Below, piece by piece: positions 49,388 to 59,973 of a DNA stretch of 64,000 nucleotides. The notes beneath the pieces were generated by a model, which saw only the letters and a program-made list of their open reading frames with translations, was not told the DNA's origin and ran no database searches. Position 1 is the first letter of the stretch. The number at the start of each line of letters is the position of its first letter. This DNA comes from Arabidopsis thaliana (Eukaryota; Streptophyta; Magnoliopsida; Brassicales; Brassicaceae): assembly GCF_000001735.4 (NCBI RefSeq), contig NC_003071.7:5635151-5699150 (forward strand). Reading direction: 5' to 3'. The position numbers and the translations under genes are program-made.

Positions 49388-50500
49388 TTAACTTACCTTT
49401 GTCAGAACCATATGACTCTCTACATAATCGAAAAAGACCCTGACATGAGCAGCTTCTCCAATACTTTCAATCACAACTTTTCTAGCATTTTTTTCCTTAG
49501 GATCGTAACAGAGGAAAAAAAACGTGTTAGGAGGTAGGAGCGGTACAAGTATAATCTCACCAATACCAAGTATACCACTGAACACATGTTCACGATTGCC
49601 AACTAAATCTTCAATAGAAGGAATCACGGCAGCAGCTGTTGACCATTCTCCTTTGTTGGCATCTTCCAGAACCCACAGGTCAAGTAGACCATTACTTGCA
49701 TGACACATTATAGTTATCTTTCCAGTGTGGTCCACCAATTTACCATACTCTTGTAGTTTATGATTCTTAAGTAGCTTAATAACATTAAAGTCTTCAGATC
49801 TCAGATCGAAGCTCATTAAAGATCGTTTATCGTTGAAAGAAGCTAAATAATACACAACCCCATTCCAGCATATCCCTTGAGATCTAGGATAATGACGATG
49901 AGTATACTTACATTCGAGCATTCTCCATTTTTGTTTTGCTCCTAGAGTGAAAACTTGATGCTCCTCTGACATAGACTCCTCCCACATAGGACCTTCCCAA
50001 TTAAAAACGTGGTGATCCACGTTTAGTTGTCGTCTTGCACAACACTTTGTACAAATCATTAACTGGATCATATCCAAAAACAGATAATATGTTCTTTCTC
50101 CTCGTAGTAAAGATACAAACTGACCCGTACTAGGATTTCCAATCATTGCTTTAGTATTATTTCTACAGAAGATCAAACCCTCGACGGGTGGAGAAAACAG
50201 GTACCCTAGATCCGAATTCATAGTACGATGATTAAAAGACGGATCCTCCTGAGAGCAGGAGTGAAAGAGCTGCATCTGCATGTTACGACGATAGACTGTG
50301 AAAAGAAGACGCAATTGAGCCAAAGATCAAGTCATGTACAAGTTGGTGAAGTCTTTGCTGCGGATTATCGATGACTAGTGATTCAAAACCTAACCTAGCT
50401 AGGCTATGGATTTCGTTGGCAACTTCATTTGAACGCGGTCGTATTCATCTCTTTTTTCTTCTGGTTTCTTAGACTTCCTTGCCCTTTTCTTCATGGTGAT
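49388..50500 (-). pseudogene. F-box protein with F-box associated (type 3) domain, F-box part broken
   Basis: An open frame from about 50323 to 49388 encodes a good F-box associated domain: SPPVEGLIFCRNNTKAMIGN, PSTGQFVSLL, SQGICWNGVVYYLA, SFDLRSEDFNVIKL and WVLEDANKGEWSTAA. In intact genes this domain recruits substrates to an SCF ligase. Just upstream the F-box half is recognisable but damaged: QMKLPTKSIA is followed by a stop and frame slips, then SSIIRSKDFTNLYMT runs into TGA at 50329-50327 before SLAQLRLLFTVYRRN. The first in-frame ATG after that is MQMQLFHSC. The frame ends LTKVS at an AAG|GTAAGT that looks like a splice donor. It is either a pseudogene or a truncated protein lacking the F-box. 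Confidence 0.68.
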
Positions 50501-50985
50501 TTCACTTCCTCTCATAGAAGTTAAGCCCTTTAATATCTTTTACTCTTAACCTAATAACTTTTCACGGCGATATATACTAATATAGTAATATGTATTCAAA
50601 ACTTTTTTGAGAATTTGTAAATAAAACCTCATATTTTGAAATTTTAACAGAAAAGTACTCTTTTGTTTTCTTTGGTGTAATGGAAATCCTTTATGAGTAA
50701 AAAATGTAATAGAATTAAGATTCGCCACAATATTGTTGCATTAAGTAAGACACTCATCATGATTGGTTCTCACCTTCTTTCTCTCTCGAACTCACTCGAT
50801 CTCTCTCTTGTGTAACAAACAAAGCATGGAAAAGTAAAGACACAAAGAATATTACAAATTCAGGTTCCAATGTGGAACCCTACATAACATACGAGAAATT
50901 CACCAGTATACTTGCTCAGCACTCAACCATGCTTACAATGAGTTTATATCTTCCTCACACTTATATTCGATCTCAATAAAATGGT
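50501..50985. other. Intergenic between F-box remnant and TFIIS-N gene
   Basis: AT-rich DNA with the 3' UTR of the next minus-strand gene at its right side. No further feature was seen. Confidence 0.35.
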
Positions 50986-52140
50986 TCAGAACCTTTTGAA
51001 TCCACAAGAGACTTTGATTTGTTCAAGCCATATGATCTTCACATAACTAAGTTTCCTCGTCTTTGATGAAGCCTTGGTAACAGACTTTTTACGTTCTTGT
51101 TCTCTGATCCTCTGTCTCCAAAGGTGAAGAAGGGCTGATGCAACATGGCAAATCTTGCGATCTTTATGTTTTGTAAGTCCCTCAAGCTTATCCATCATCC
51201 TCCTTGGTTCTTTTGGTTTTGGAGTAATGTTGATCTTCATCAATAACGAGAGAGCGTCAATGCAGCGAGACACCTCTGGTTTACCTGAGAGAACACCCTT
51301 AGCGTTGGCCACATCAGCAGCTTTCTTTGCTGCTTCGAACAACTTCACCATCTCATCCACTTTCTTCTTCTTCAGCTCCTTTTCTGTTTTAGTCTTCTTT
51401 ATCAATGAACCATCTTCATGTGGCTTCTTCGTTGTAACATCCTCCAAAGAGACACGCCTTGTCTTCATGTTGAGCTGCTTTAGATTGGTCTTTGTCTCTT
51501 TCTTAAAATATTTCTCGACACAAGTCTCAGATCTATGATCCTCTTTCTGTTTCAAAGCCAAAAAGCTGTTCCTTGCTTTATTCTTCTCTGTTTCACGAGT
51601 TAATGATCTCTGATCTTCTTTCCTATTCAACTCCGAGAGTTTGATCGTTGTCTTACTCTCTACTGCTTCAACAGTCGTCTGAGATCTCTCGTCTTCTTTA
51701 TTCTTCAACACCGAAAAGGCAGTGACTTGACGAGCCATAGTTCCCGGTTCTTCTTTCTTCTTCAACTCCGAACACATTTTTAGAACATGCTTCTTCATCT
51801 TCAGACGATCTTTGGTAAGAGCAGCTGTGAAAGAGTTGTCGCTTCCATGTGCGTAGAATGTCTTCAACCATGAATGAAACAAGGCTTGGGCTTCCTTACG
51901 GATTCTAGGGTTCCTATGACTTCTCAAAGTCTCCAGTTTAACTATTGATTCAGACAATCGTATATCCTTCACGGAAAGAGACAGAGACTTCAAGTGATTC
52001 AACACATCGATGCATCGCTCGACTTCGCATGGGTTCCGTGTATTGTAAGTAGCCTTAATTGCAGCAGCAGTCAAGTCGCATAAGTCAGATCTCTCCTTCG
52101 CAATTCTCACTCTCATCATCTTTCCGTCGTTCTTGATCAT
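50986..52140 (-). CDS. Protein with two TFIIS N-terminal-like domains
   Basis: This single-exon frame encodes 384 aa from the ATG at 52140 (MIKNDGKMMRVRI). Residues 35-95 (EVERCIDVLNHLKSLSLSVK ... IVKLETLRSHRNPRIRKEAQ) resemble the TFIIS N-terminal (LW/Med26-type) helical domain, which docks transcription elongation factors and Mediator partners. A second, similar block is at about 292-350 (EVSRCIDALSLLMKINITPK ... KLEGLTKHKDRKICHVASAL). Between them lie about 190 charged residues with repeated KEDxRS phrases (NKEDERSQTT, RKEDQRSLTR, QKEDHRSETC). There is no zinc ribbon, so it cannot be TFIIS itself. By family it is probably nuclear; its function is unknown. It lies head to tail with GONST1 on the same strand. 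Confidence 0.75.
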   Translation of the reverse strand: MIKNDGKMMRVRIAKERSDLCDLTAAAIKATYNTRNPCEVERCIDVLNHLKSLSLSVKDIRLSESIVKLETLRSHRNPRIRKEAQALFHSWLKTFYAHGSDNSFTAALTKDRLKMKKHVLKMCSELKKKEEPGTMARQVTAFSVLKNKEDERSQTTVEAVESKTTIKLSELNRKEDQRSLTRETEKNKARNSFLALKQKEDHRSETCVEKYFKKETKTNLKQLNMKTRRVSLEDVTTKKPHEDGSLIKKTKTEKELKKKKVDEMVKLFEAAKKAADVANAKGVLSGKPEVSRCIDALSLLMKINITPKPKEPRRMMDKLEGLTKHKDRKICHVASALLHLWRQRIREQERKKSVTKASSKTRKLSYVKIIWLEQIKVSCGFKRF

Positions 52141-52433
52141 CAGGTGGCTAGGGTTTTCAGTTTATGTTGAAATCTCATACCATTGAATTTCTTTACTGGA
52201 AAATTGGTAAAAACGAAGAAACACATAAACCAACACTTCTCTTACCACTCAAGAATCGATACATTCATTAATATTTTACTAACATTATACAAGTAGAGTG
52301 GCGAAAGCTTTTACAAGAAACACATAACGTGCATAGAATTCTGAGGTTATAAACTCATTGCTCTGCTTTAATCAGCTTTTGCCATGTCCTATACTGATTG
52401 ATGTAGTAAAATGTGTTGTAGATGGTTAGTATT
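52141..52433. other. Spacer between the TFIIS-N gene and GONST1
   Basis: Under 300 bp, containing the GONST1 3' UTR and the start region of the next minus-strand gene. No other feature was seen. Confidence 0.5.
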
Positions 52434-55153
52434 TTAGGACTTCTCCCTCATTTTGGCTCTAGCAAATACAACTCCAGCGACAAGACCTGCAAATTAGGCC
52501 ACCTCAGGTTTAATAATAATACACAACACAAGCGATATGTGTTCCTTCAAGAAGTTGGAAAAGGGAACTGATCGAGAGAACGCTTACCAAAGAGTATGCT
52601 TGCTGAGTTCTGCAAACTGGTCGGTACATTGAAAAGAACGATCCCCGCGATGGATAGAGGTATCTTGTTTAGAGATCCCACCAGGCTATGATTTTGAATA
52701 AAGCGAAAGATGTATCTAGTTAGGACTGAACCAACAAAGAAGCAAACATAGGAAAGGGATATATGGAGAAGGCTAGGGGACAGCAACACTCTCTTAAGCA
52801 AAGTTTTGAAATTGCTCTATCTCTCTCTAATTTGCTACCTGTATGTTGTTGCTCCAGTTTGATGAAGAAACCACATTGAAGTAAAGCTAATGGCAAGCCC
52901 TAGAAGTCCACTAAGTGTCATGACCATCCAGAAACTTGGTAATCGTAGAAGTGGCCTGCACAAATATAATACACCATTTTGTTTTCAGATGACACAAACC
53001 ATTTTCCATTGACACAGAAATAAGGACAGGAACTCACGTTTGATAGAGATAATCCATCTCGTTGAAGAAATAAGAAAGAAGAAGCCCAAGTGGTAATGAA
53101 AGTGTGTTATTAAGCAAGACCATGGAGAACTCGTTCAAGTTTCCAGATTGAGTAACCTGCTTGGCCGTATCCATGGTCTTTCTCAAAGTCAGCTGCAAAA
53201 CAACAAAATATAAGGCAAGTCAAAAGTGGTGGCAAATTTTATAAGAGTATAGTAGCCTAGCTAACAAGCCAAACACTTGGTTTTTGTTGACAGGATATAG
53301 GGATAAATTTATGGGAACCTAACAGTCTAACACTCTCGTTTTTTGACCCAGCAATGGAAAACCTAGTGAGAACTGAGAAGTTGATGGTGTCAATTTGCAT
53401 TCTTTGCCCAAAGTCTTCTCTTTAACATGCTATTCCTACTTCTAACAACGAGTGAAGTACTCAGGTTACCAGTGACAATGGATTGCAAGCTATAAAATTT
53501 TCTAAGGTAACAGAATCTCGGTATCTCGTGAGCATCTTAAAACTCAAAAGCAAGCCAGTATCGTAATGATTATAGGGAAGGCTGTTTAGTTTATTGACTT
53601 AGTCTTAACCAAACAGCATGTAATACTCGACATGAAAGCATGGTTTTTAAGTGATCTCCTTTTCATATATGTGTTTATTGTTTCAAATGACTCCTAACAT
53701 TTTGGGAAAAGAAAACACAAATGATCAAATGTTTACTCACCGAGTACGATGCAGTTAAGAAGCAATTAGCAATCTGCCAAGCATAGCCAACAGCATTGAA
53801 TGATAGGTCTGTTATTCCTCCAGAAACTGCGGAAATTATCTGCAAATGAAGGACGAAAGAAGCACAGGTTAATCAAAACTTTATCCTCTACTTATTCAAG
53901 ATCTATACAAAAACAAATAGAATATACATATAACAATGAGTAGCCGTGACAAAAAAACATGATTACATTTCCCTGGCAGACTAATTGTGGAAGCAGTTAA
54001 AAACATGTATCTCCAACAGTATTGAAAGGTTAGGCTATGCCACACCACTGAAAGCCGCTACGACAAGTGTAACTGTGTACGCACACAAAAGGGTGGATCA
54101 CTTATCAATAAGAAGATATGCTTTAGACTTTATTGGTTAAGGTTGATGATCAGAGAGTGCTTTGAGAAAACAAGAGAAAACCAAATCCAAAACAGTATAG
54201 AATCGTTGTTTGACAAGGATATCTTTCAAAAACTCCAATCAAAATGCTATCTATGTGCAGCTTGAAATAGGTTCCTTGAGAATAGTTTTTTCTCAGGTAC
54301 AATTTACAGAATCAGTTAGAAATACTTTTAAAGCAGACAAACATACCATTAAGAAGAGAGCAGCCCACACTCTGTTGTCATGTTGCTTGTTGAACAGATA
54401 CATCTCACCAACTGCAGTTATCACATTAGTGACATTCTTCAGGACAGTGACCATTGCTACATTGATGTATTTCAAACTGTCAAAGAAAATGTAATTCAAA
54501 TAGACAATCAAGTTCAATCTGCTCTTCAAACACCGCCTACATACACATATACGATACATATCTATATATCTCGACCTACTGTGAAGTAAATCCAAAATAT
54601 CTATCTGTTTCACCTAAGTGTCTACACGTTATTTAATCCTCGATCTGCTGTAAAGATGATGTACAGATTCTTATAACTACCTTTAGTACTCCAAAAAGTT
54701 GACTTTACTAATTTAGTAATCTTATAGGCTTGAGAATTAAGAGAGCATCGATATATAATTCAACAAACCAACACAAAATAAAGGTGTAGAAACACATTCT
54801 TACCTAAACATGCTTGTGATAAGCATACCAACAAAGATGACATTCACTGGAAACCAGACCTTCATCAACCTCAAAGTAAGTGGTTCAGTAGTTATTAGAC
54901 CCATTAAACTCAAACCAACCACAATGATCACCGAGACAAAGTTCTGGTATAACATAAGGAAGATCCCAGCATTGAAGTTGTAGCTGGAGAGAACAAACTT
55001 GTTGACAAGTATCATACTGCATGATGAAATGCAATAAGCTAAACCGGATAACAAAGCCCGGTTATGTATCTTTCTTGGAATTGGTTTATCTCCTCCGGAT
55101 TTTACTGTCTTCCCATCTTCTAAATCAACTCCATCGTGTTCGTACAATTTCAT
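52434..55153 (-). CDS. GONST1: Golgi GDP-sugar (GDP-mannose) transporter GONST1
   Basis: This is a nucleotide-sugar transporter of the drug/metabolite transporter superfamily that brings GDP-mannose into the Golgi lumen. In Arabidopsis it is needed for glycosylation of the sphingolipid GIPC. The start is the ATG at 55153 (MKLYEHDGVDLEDGK). Exon 1 ends at ITSMF plus two bases and joins SLKYINVAMVTVLKNVTNVI. Further exons encode YAWQIANCFLTASYSLTLRK, NNTLSLPLGLLLSYFFNEMD and WMVMTLSGLLGLAISFTSMW, then LVGSLNKIPLSIAG and a C-terminus ARAKMREKS. The GSLNK motif corresponds to the GALNK GDP-mannose-binding motif of yeast Vrg4. The product is about 333 aa with about ten membrane segments. No lesion was seen. 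Confidence 0.95.
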
Positions 55154-55640
55154 TGCAAAGCTAAGACCTACCAAAGAAACTAACTTCTTTCAAGCTTATA
55201 TAACTAGATCCATCATTCTTAACAATACACGCACAAAAAAAGTAACAGTTTTACATAAAAACCAATTCGGTTCCAATTCGCAGCTAAAATCAACTTAAGA
55301 CGAGATTGGATCAAGCAGCAAAGTTGAGAGTAGCTACACAAGCGTTAATCGGAAGTTGTGTAGAGAATAACGAATTTTACCTCGAAGTTGTCCAAAAGCT
55401 CGCGAACTAAAGATTCAACTTCGGACGAGATCTAATTGATGACAAGTTACCGGAAAAAAAAAAAACTATGAATCGGAAGAAGAAGAAGAACATGAAACTT
55501 GCTCACGCGGAGGATCTTCGTCAGGTCGTGGTGGAGCTATCTGTGAAATGTTGTTTTGAAGAAACAATGGAAATTAGGAAACTGAAAAGACGAGGGAGAG
55601 AGATGGCATTGACCAGAAGAGAAAAAAAAAAAAAAAACTG
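55154..55640 (-). promoter_or_regulatory. GONST1 5' UTR exons and promoter region
   Basis: The upstream part on the minus strand includes plausible splice borders (for example near 55380 and 55500), suggesting a leader intron before the start codon. An A tract at 55621-55637 reads as poly-T on the minus strand. Precise transcript ends cannot be set from sequence. Confidence 0.35.
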
Positions 55641-57060
55641 ACCAATTTTCGTTTCTTTCGTTTGTTTATTTATATTAAAATTAAGAGTTTCGTAAGTTAG
55701 AGGAAGTTCCATTATGTAAAACAAAATAAATTTTCTCAGTGGGTATTTCAAAATTGACAAACTCATCAACTACTCATGTCAAACATGTCTAAATGAATAA
55801 ATAAAACTAGTATGTATTTCTTGAAATTAAAAATTATTCCAAAGCGAAAAATAGCCTTTTATCTATAAATACAGAATAATATTGATCATTTTTAAGACAA
55901 TAAAACAGAATAATACTGATCATATACAAATAGGCCATATACAAATATGTCATAACTATACTAAAATTTAAGAAAATATTAGCTATTTAATACTATCAAA
56001 CAAATCTCTTCATTGAGGTCATTCAACACAAACATTGTTATTTATAAAAAAAGAACACAAACTTTGTTTGGAGTAACTTTGACAGTTACACGTTAAATAT
56101 GTTCTCTCCTAAGGTATTGAGCTTATGATGTTATTTTGTTAATTTTCATCATTTTATAGTTATTGGTTATTATATAAATCTCTTATATATTGAGAAGAAA
56201 TAATAATATAAACATAAATTATCTAATTTAGTTATAATGGTTTGGTACCATATGGTCCAAATCACACAATATGTTGTACAATTTGCTTTTTTGGAAAAAT
56301 GTCATTTAAATCAGTAGTTTACTATTTTTGTTGATTTAAACTATGAGTTCTGTATCTGGTAATTTAAATTCTCAATTTTTATGTTGATTTTCAATTTAAT
56401 CACGAATTTTCGTTAATTAAGCAAATTGAGGCACAATTTTTTCTCTTTCGCACCATCAATCGACATAGAGATAAGAGATTATTTTGAATTTAAAGAAGAA
56501 GAAGGAATCAAAAAAAGGAAAGAATTCAAAAAAGAAAAGAGGGAAAAATGAAAATCGATTTTGGATTCTAGTGTTTATGATTTAAGAAATTTATAATGAT
56601 GCGTCTTAATTAGTTTAATCAGTGAGAATTCGTATTTAAATTGATAGTCAGTGCAAAAGTGTACTACTGTTATGTGTCTCTAAACTTGGCAATTTGACAC
56701 AAAATCTGAATGAATAAAAATAAAAGTTTGGCAATAATGGTCCATTTGCCTTTTTGCTTTGTACCATACCGTTGACCTTTCGGCTTAATTCTTTCCACCA
56801 GAAATTTTAGCCTATCTATTTTGACTCTTTGACACAGTCCACTTCTAAATCCACTAGCCATAGCCCAAGTTACTCGAGCACGTAAAATAAAATCCTTTAG
56901 GCCCAAAAGAACCAGTGTAGCCAAACGCATGACCATTTTGTTTTTTCCGTAACGCATGACAATTTTTATAACAAAAATATATTCACACTCTAATGTTAAC
57001 GACACTCATCTTGTTCTTGAGAACAAATAGTTGAATATCATTTTCGTATTATAACATTTA
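55641..57060. other. AT-rich intergenic DNA
   Basis: No gene is recognised. The centre (56280-56660) has phrases such as TAATTTAAATTCTCAATTTT and AATTTAATCACGAATTTT that look like worn transposon ends, but no boundaries could be supported. Confidence 0.35.
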
Positions 57061-57063
57061 ATG

Positions 57064-57880
57064 AAAAGAGTTTTCTATCTCTTCTCTCTTTCATATCTTT
57101 TACAGAGAGGGAGCTCTGTTTTTCTTTTGTAATCTCCGTCTTCAATCAGAGCTTTTTGGTTTGTGTTTTAGATTTCCTGTTTTGATGCCGGTTTCTCTTT
57201 CCGACTTGTTCGGATTTACTTTCTTTCTTTCTCTTTTGGTTGCCTTTTGCAGGCTCAAATTAACTCTTCCAATTTCGGGAAGATGAAAATTCCAGAAGTC
57301 ATCAAATGGATCCTTGTTCATTGAGTGCTTGATTCTTCTCCCAAGTGAAGGTAATTCCTTGCTCCGCCAAAAGGGCTTGTTTAGAGCATCGGTTCTCCTT
57401 GGTGGATTGATCAAGTTGATGCGGTTGATTGGGACGGAGTATGAAGAATTGGAGTCTTCGTCTTGTTCTGATGAATATTTCGGGCTAATCGGCTGAGGTT
57501 ACAAATTCTCGTGATCAAGTTTAGGTCCAACCAATCTCTTCTGGTGATCTATGGCAAAAGGCGAGTAGGTACAATCGAAGGCAGAGATAGAGGTTTCTTG
57601 GAGGACTGAGTTGATCTGCCGGCTGGTGAAGGAAGTTTCCGGTGATGATGAGTCGGTGACAGCTGATGAAGGAAGTTTCCGGTGATGATGAGTCGGTGAC
57701 GGCGAAACCTTTTTCTTCTCTCAACATCCCACATTGCATAACACGTATCTCTTTTTTATTTTTCTTATCTTGTGTTTTGCAATTAGTGGGCTAACTTTTG
57801 GCCATCTTCTGTACCGAATATCTGCCCATTTGGGCTTTTATAAAACATATTAGGCCGACAAAAAAGAAAAAAAGAAAAAA
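57064..57880 (+). mobile_element. Retroposon-like block with A-rich tail, related to 11489-12282
   Basis: It begins with pyrimidine-rich sequence (TCTCTTCTCTCTTTCATATC, then CAGAGAGGGAG) and ends CATTTGGGCTTTTATAAAAC ... GGCCGAC followed by an A-rich run. Both ends resemble those of the element at 11489-12282, whose flanks show a target duplication. No such duplication was found here and no protein domain is recognised. A tandem 40-bp duplication (GAAGGAAGTTTCCGGTGATG ...) lies at 57628-57707. Confidence 0.45.
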
Positions 57881-59300
57881 AAACACCACTTACTATTTTT
57901 ACTTCTCACTTTATAAGCTTAGAAATAGTATTACCCTCCACATCTCTCTTTTGGTCTCCTTATTTTACACTTACAAGTTTGGCCATCACAAAGTCTGCCA
58001 ACTTCAAAAAAAGTCTGGCAACTTGATTTCACCATTCGAATCCAGTAATATATTTTTTCCTTTGATCAAAATAAATCTTAAAAGAAAAGAAACAAATGGA
58101 GTTCCCTTCAACTTAAAATATTTCATGATAAATATATTACAACCAAAGCTTACATATGCACCATATTTTGTCCATGTAAGACCATCTCCAATAGAGAGAG
58201 CCTCCCTATGGGCTCTCTCTATTTTTTTAATACAATTTTATTCAAATTATGTTAAGAGAGCTTATGTTTTTTTTTTTTTTTTTTTTTATAGTCCAATGGT
58301 GGACTTTTTCAATGAAGTTCTCAGAAAAAAAAAAATGTGCTTAACATGAAATTTTACTAATTGATTCAAGCAATAACAGATCAACAATGATAGTAGGCTA
58401 TGATTCTGGTACATGTGATTTTTGAATCTAAAACAGAGTGTGCTTTTCCATGGGATTAAACAATGATAGTAGGCTATAATTCTGGTACATGGGATTTAAA
58501 CATAGGAATTTATGCATAACTCTACGTGTTAAGCATCTAAATCAAAGTTTTTTTTTTGTTCGTCTGTTCGTCACATATATAAACTTGTATAAATTTTCAA
58601 ATCAATGAATGAATAAGATGTTAAAAAAAATGTTCGAATGGATAATGGTTTTCGTTAGAAAGAATAAACACAATCAAAGATGAGTCAGTTTAGAATTTAA
58701 TTTCAGAAACTTTTAATACACATAGTTCTTCTAGATTGGATGTCACGCATTTTGAGAATTTCCTTAATTGTTGTTCATTCTTCAAACAATGTCTACTTGC
58801 TAATCCATGCATATACAAAATCGAGTATGCAATGATATGATACCAATGGTATCATACCATATAAAGCAATGTCTACAAAGATTCATACATACTAAAAACT
58901 AGGCCATGCATGCATGTTATGATACCATATAAATCAAACAAATTCATTTAACATTGTACTATTGGTAAAAGAAACCAAATTGAGAAATGGACCAAAACAA
59001 TAAAAACAACAATAATTCGTTAATCCGTTCATAGTTACATTAAATATGTCACAGAAAAACTTGGAATATAACAGAAAATAAAGGAGAAAGACACGGACCT
59101 CCATTTGTGAGAGACACACACCTCCCAGTCACACAATCGCTATTTTATTAACCTCTCTTCTTTCGCCACGTGGCATCTCTCTCTAACTGAAAATATTCTC
59201 TCATTTCCCTCTTAAAACCGTAAAGCAACATTTTCTCCTCCATTTTTGATCTCTCTCTCTCTCCCTTCTTCTTCTTCTTCTTCTTCCTCTCGTCGCCATT
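57881..59300. other. AT-rich intergenic DNA with several small palindromes and repeats
   Basis: Contains a 12-bp-stem hairpin at 58191-58222 (ATAGAGAGAGCC / GGCTCTCTCTAT), a poly-T tract at 58269-58287, a 76-bp-spaced direct repeat (58384 and 58460), and a 21-bp palindrome at 58836-58856. From about 59100 the DNA becomes pyrimidine-rich, with CT/CTT runs at 59250-59290, likely the CALS5 promoter and leader. Confidence 0.5.
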
Positions 59301-59973
59301 TTTTTTTCCTCTGTATCTGTTCATGCCCGACGCCTAACTGAGTCACCTCGTCTCTGCTTCAGGTGAATCTTCGTCGCTACTTCTCCGTTTTTGTAAATCG
59401 TCTCGAAATTACACTCACTTTTGGTTTCGTTTTCTTCTAATCTTCAGGGAAGGGGATCTGAAAGCTCTTCGCATCTAACGTGAGTTCTTCCTTTCGTAGA
59501 ATTTTTACGTTCGATACTGTATATTGAATCGATTCAGCTTCCGTGAGATTTTGTTTTGAAAAATGTGACGAGAAACAATGAATCGATGTTTGTTTTCGTT
59601 TCGTTTTCGATTTCTTCTCCATCGCTCGAGCTCCTGATTTTGATTTTTGTCCATGTTTATCGTCTGCACTGATTTCGAGGTCCTTTTGTTGTTCCGTACG
59701 ATTTCGATTGAGTTTCCGTGAAATCTCTGTTCGATTGCTTCGCTCGAGCTCCATTTTGATTGTTCATGTTTGTTTGTTGCGGAATCGCAAGAGCTTGTAA
59801 CCTAGTGTTGTTCTAATCAATCTGTTATATACCTAAATTCAAAAGTAGCATCTTAATCGCTTGACAAAAATTAGCTGTTTTTGGTGCATATAATCCTTCG
59901 ATTTTGTTTTGTGTTTTGTTGTTTATTGAGAAGATTGGTAACATTGTGATTCAATGTTTTGTAACAGGGAGAG
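59301..59973 (+). promoter_or_regulatory. CALS5 leader with 5' UTR intron
   Basis: The bases just before the start codon (TTTTGTAACAG then GGAGAG, 59958-59973) are a good splice acceptor. Upstream donor candidates are TTCAGGTGAATC (about 59360) and AACGTGAGTT (about 59478). So the 5' UTR is probably spliced with an intron of roughly 0.5 kb, common in highly expressed plant genes. Confidence 0.5.
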
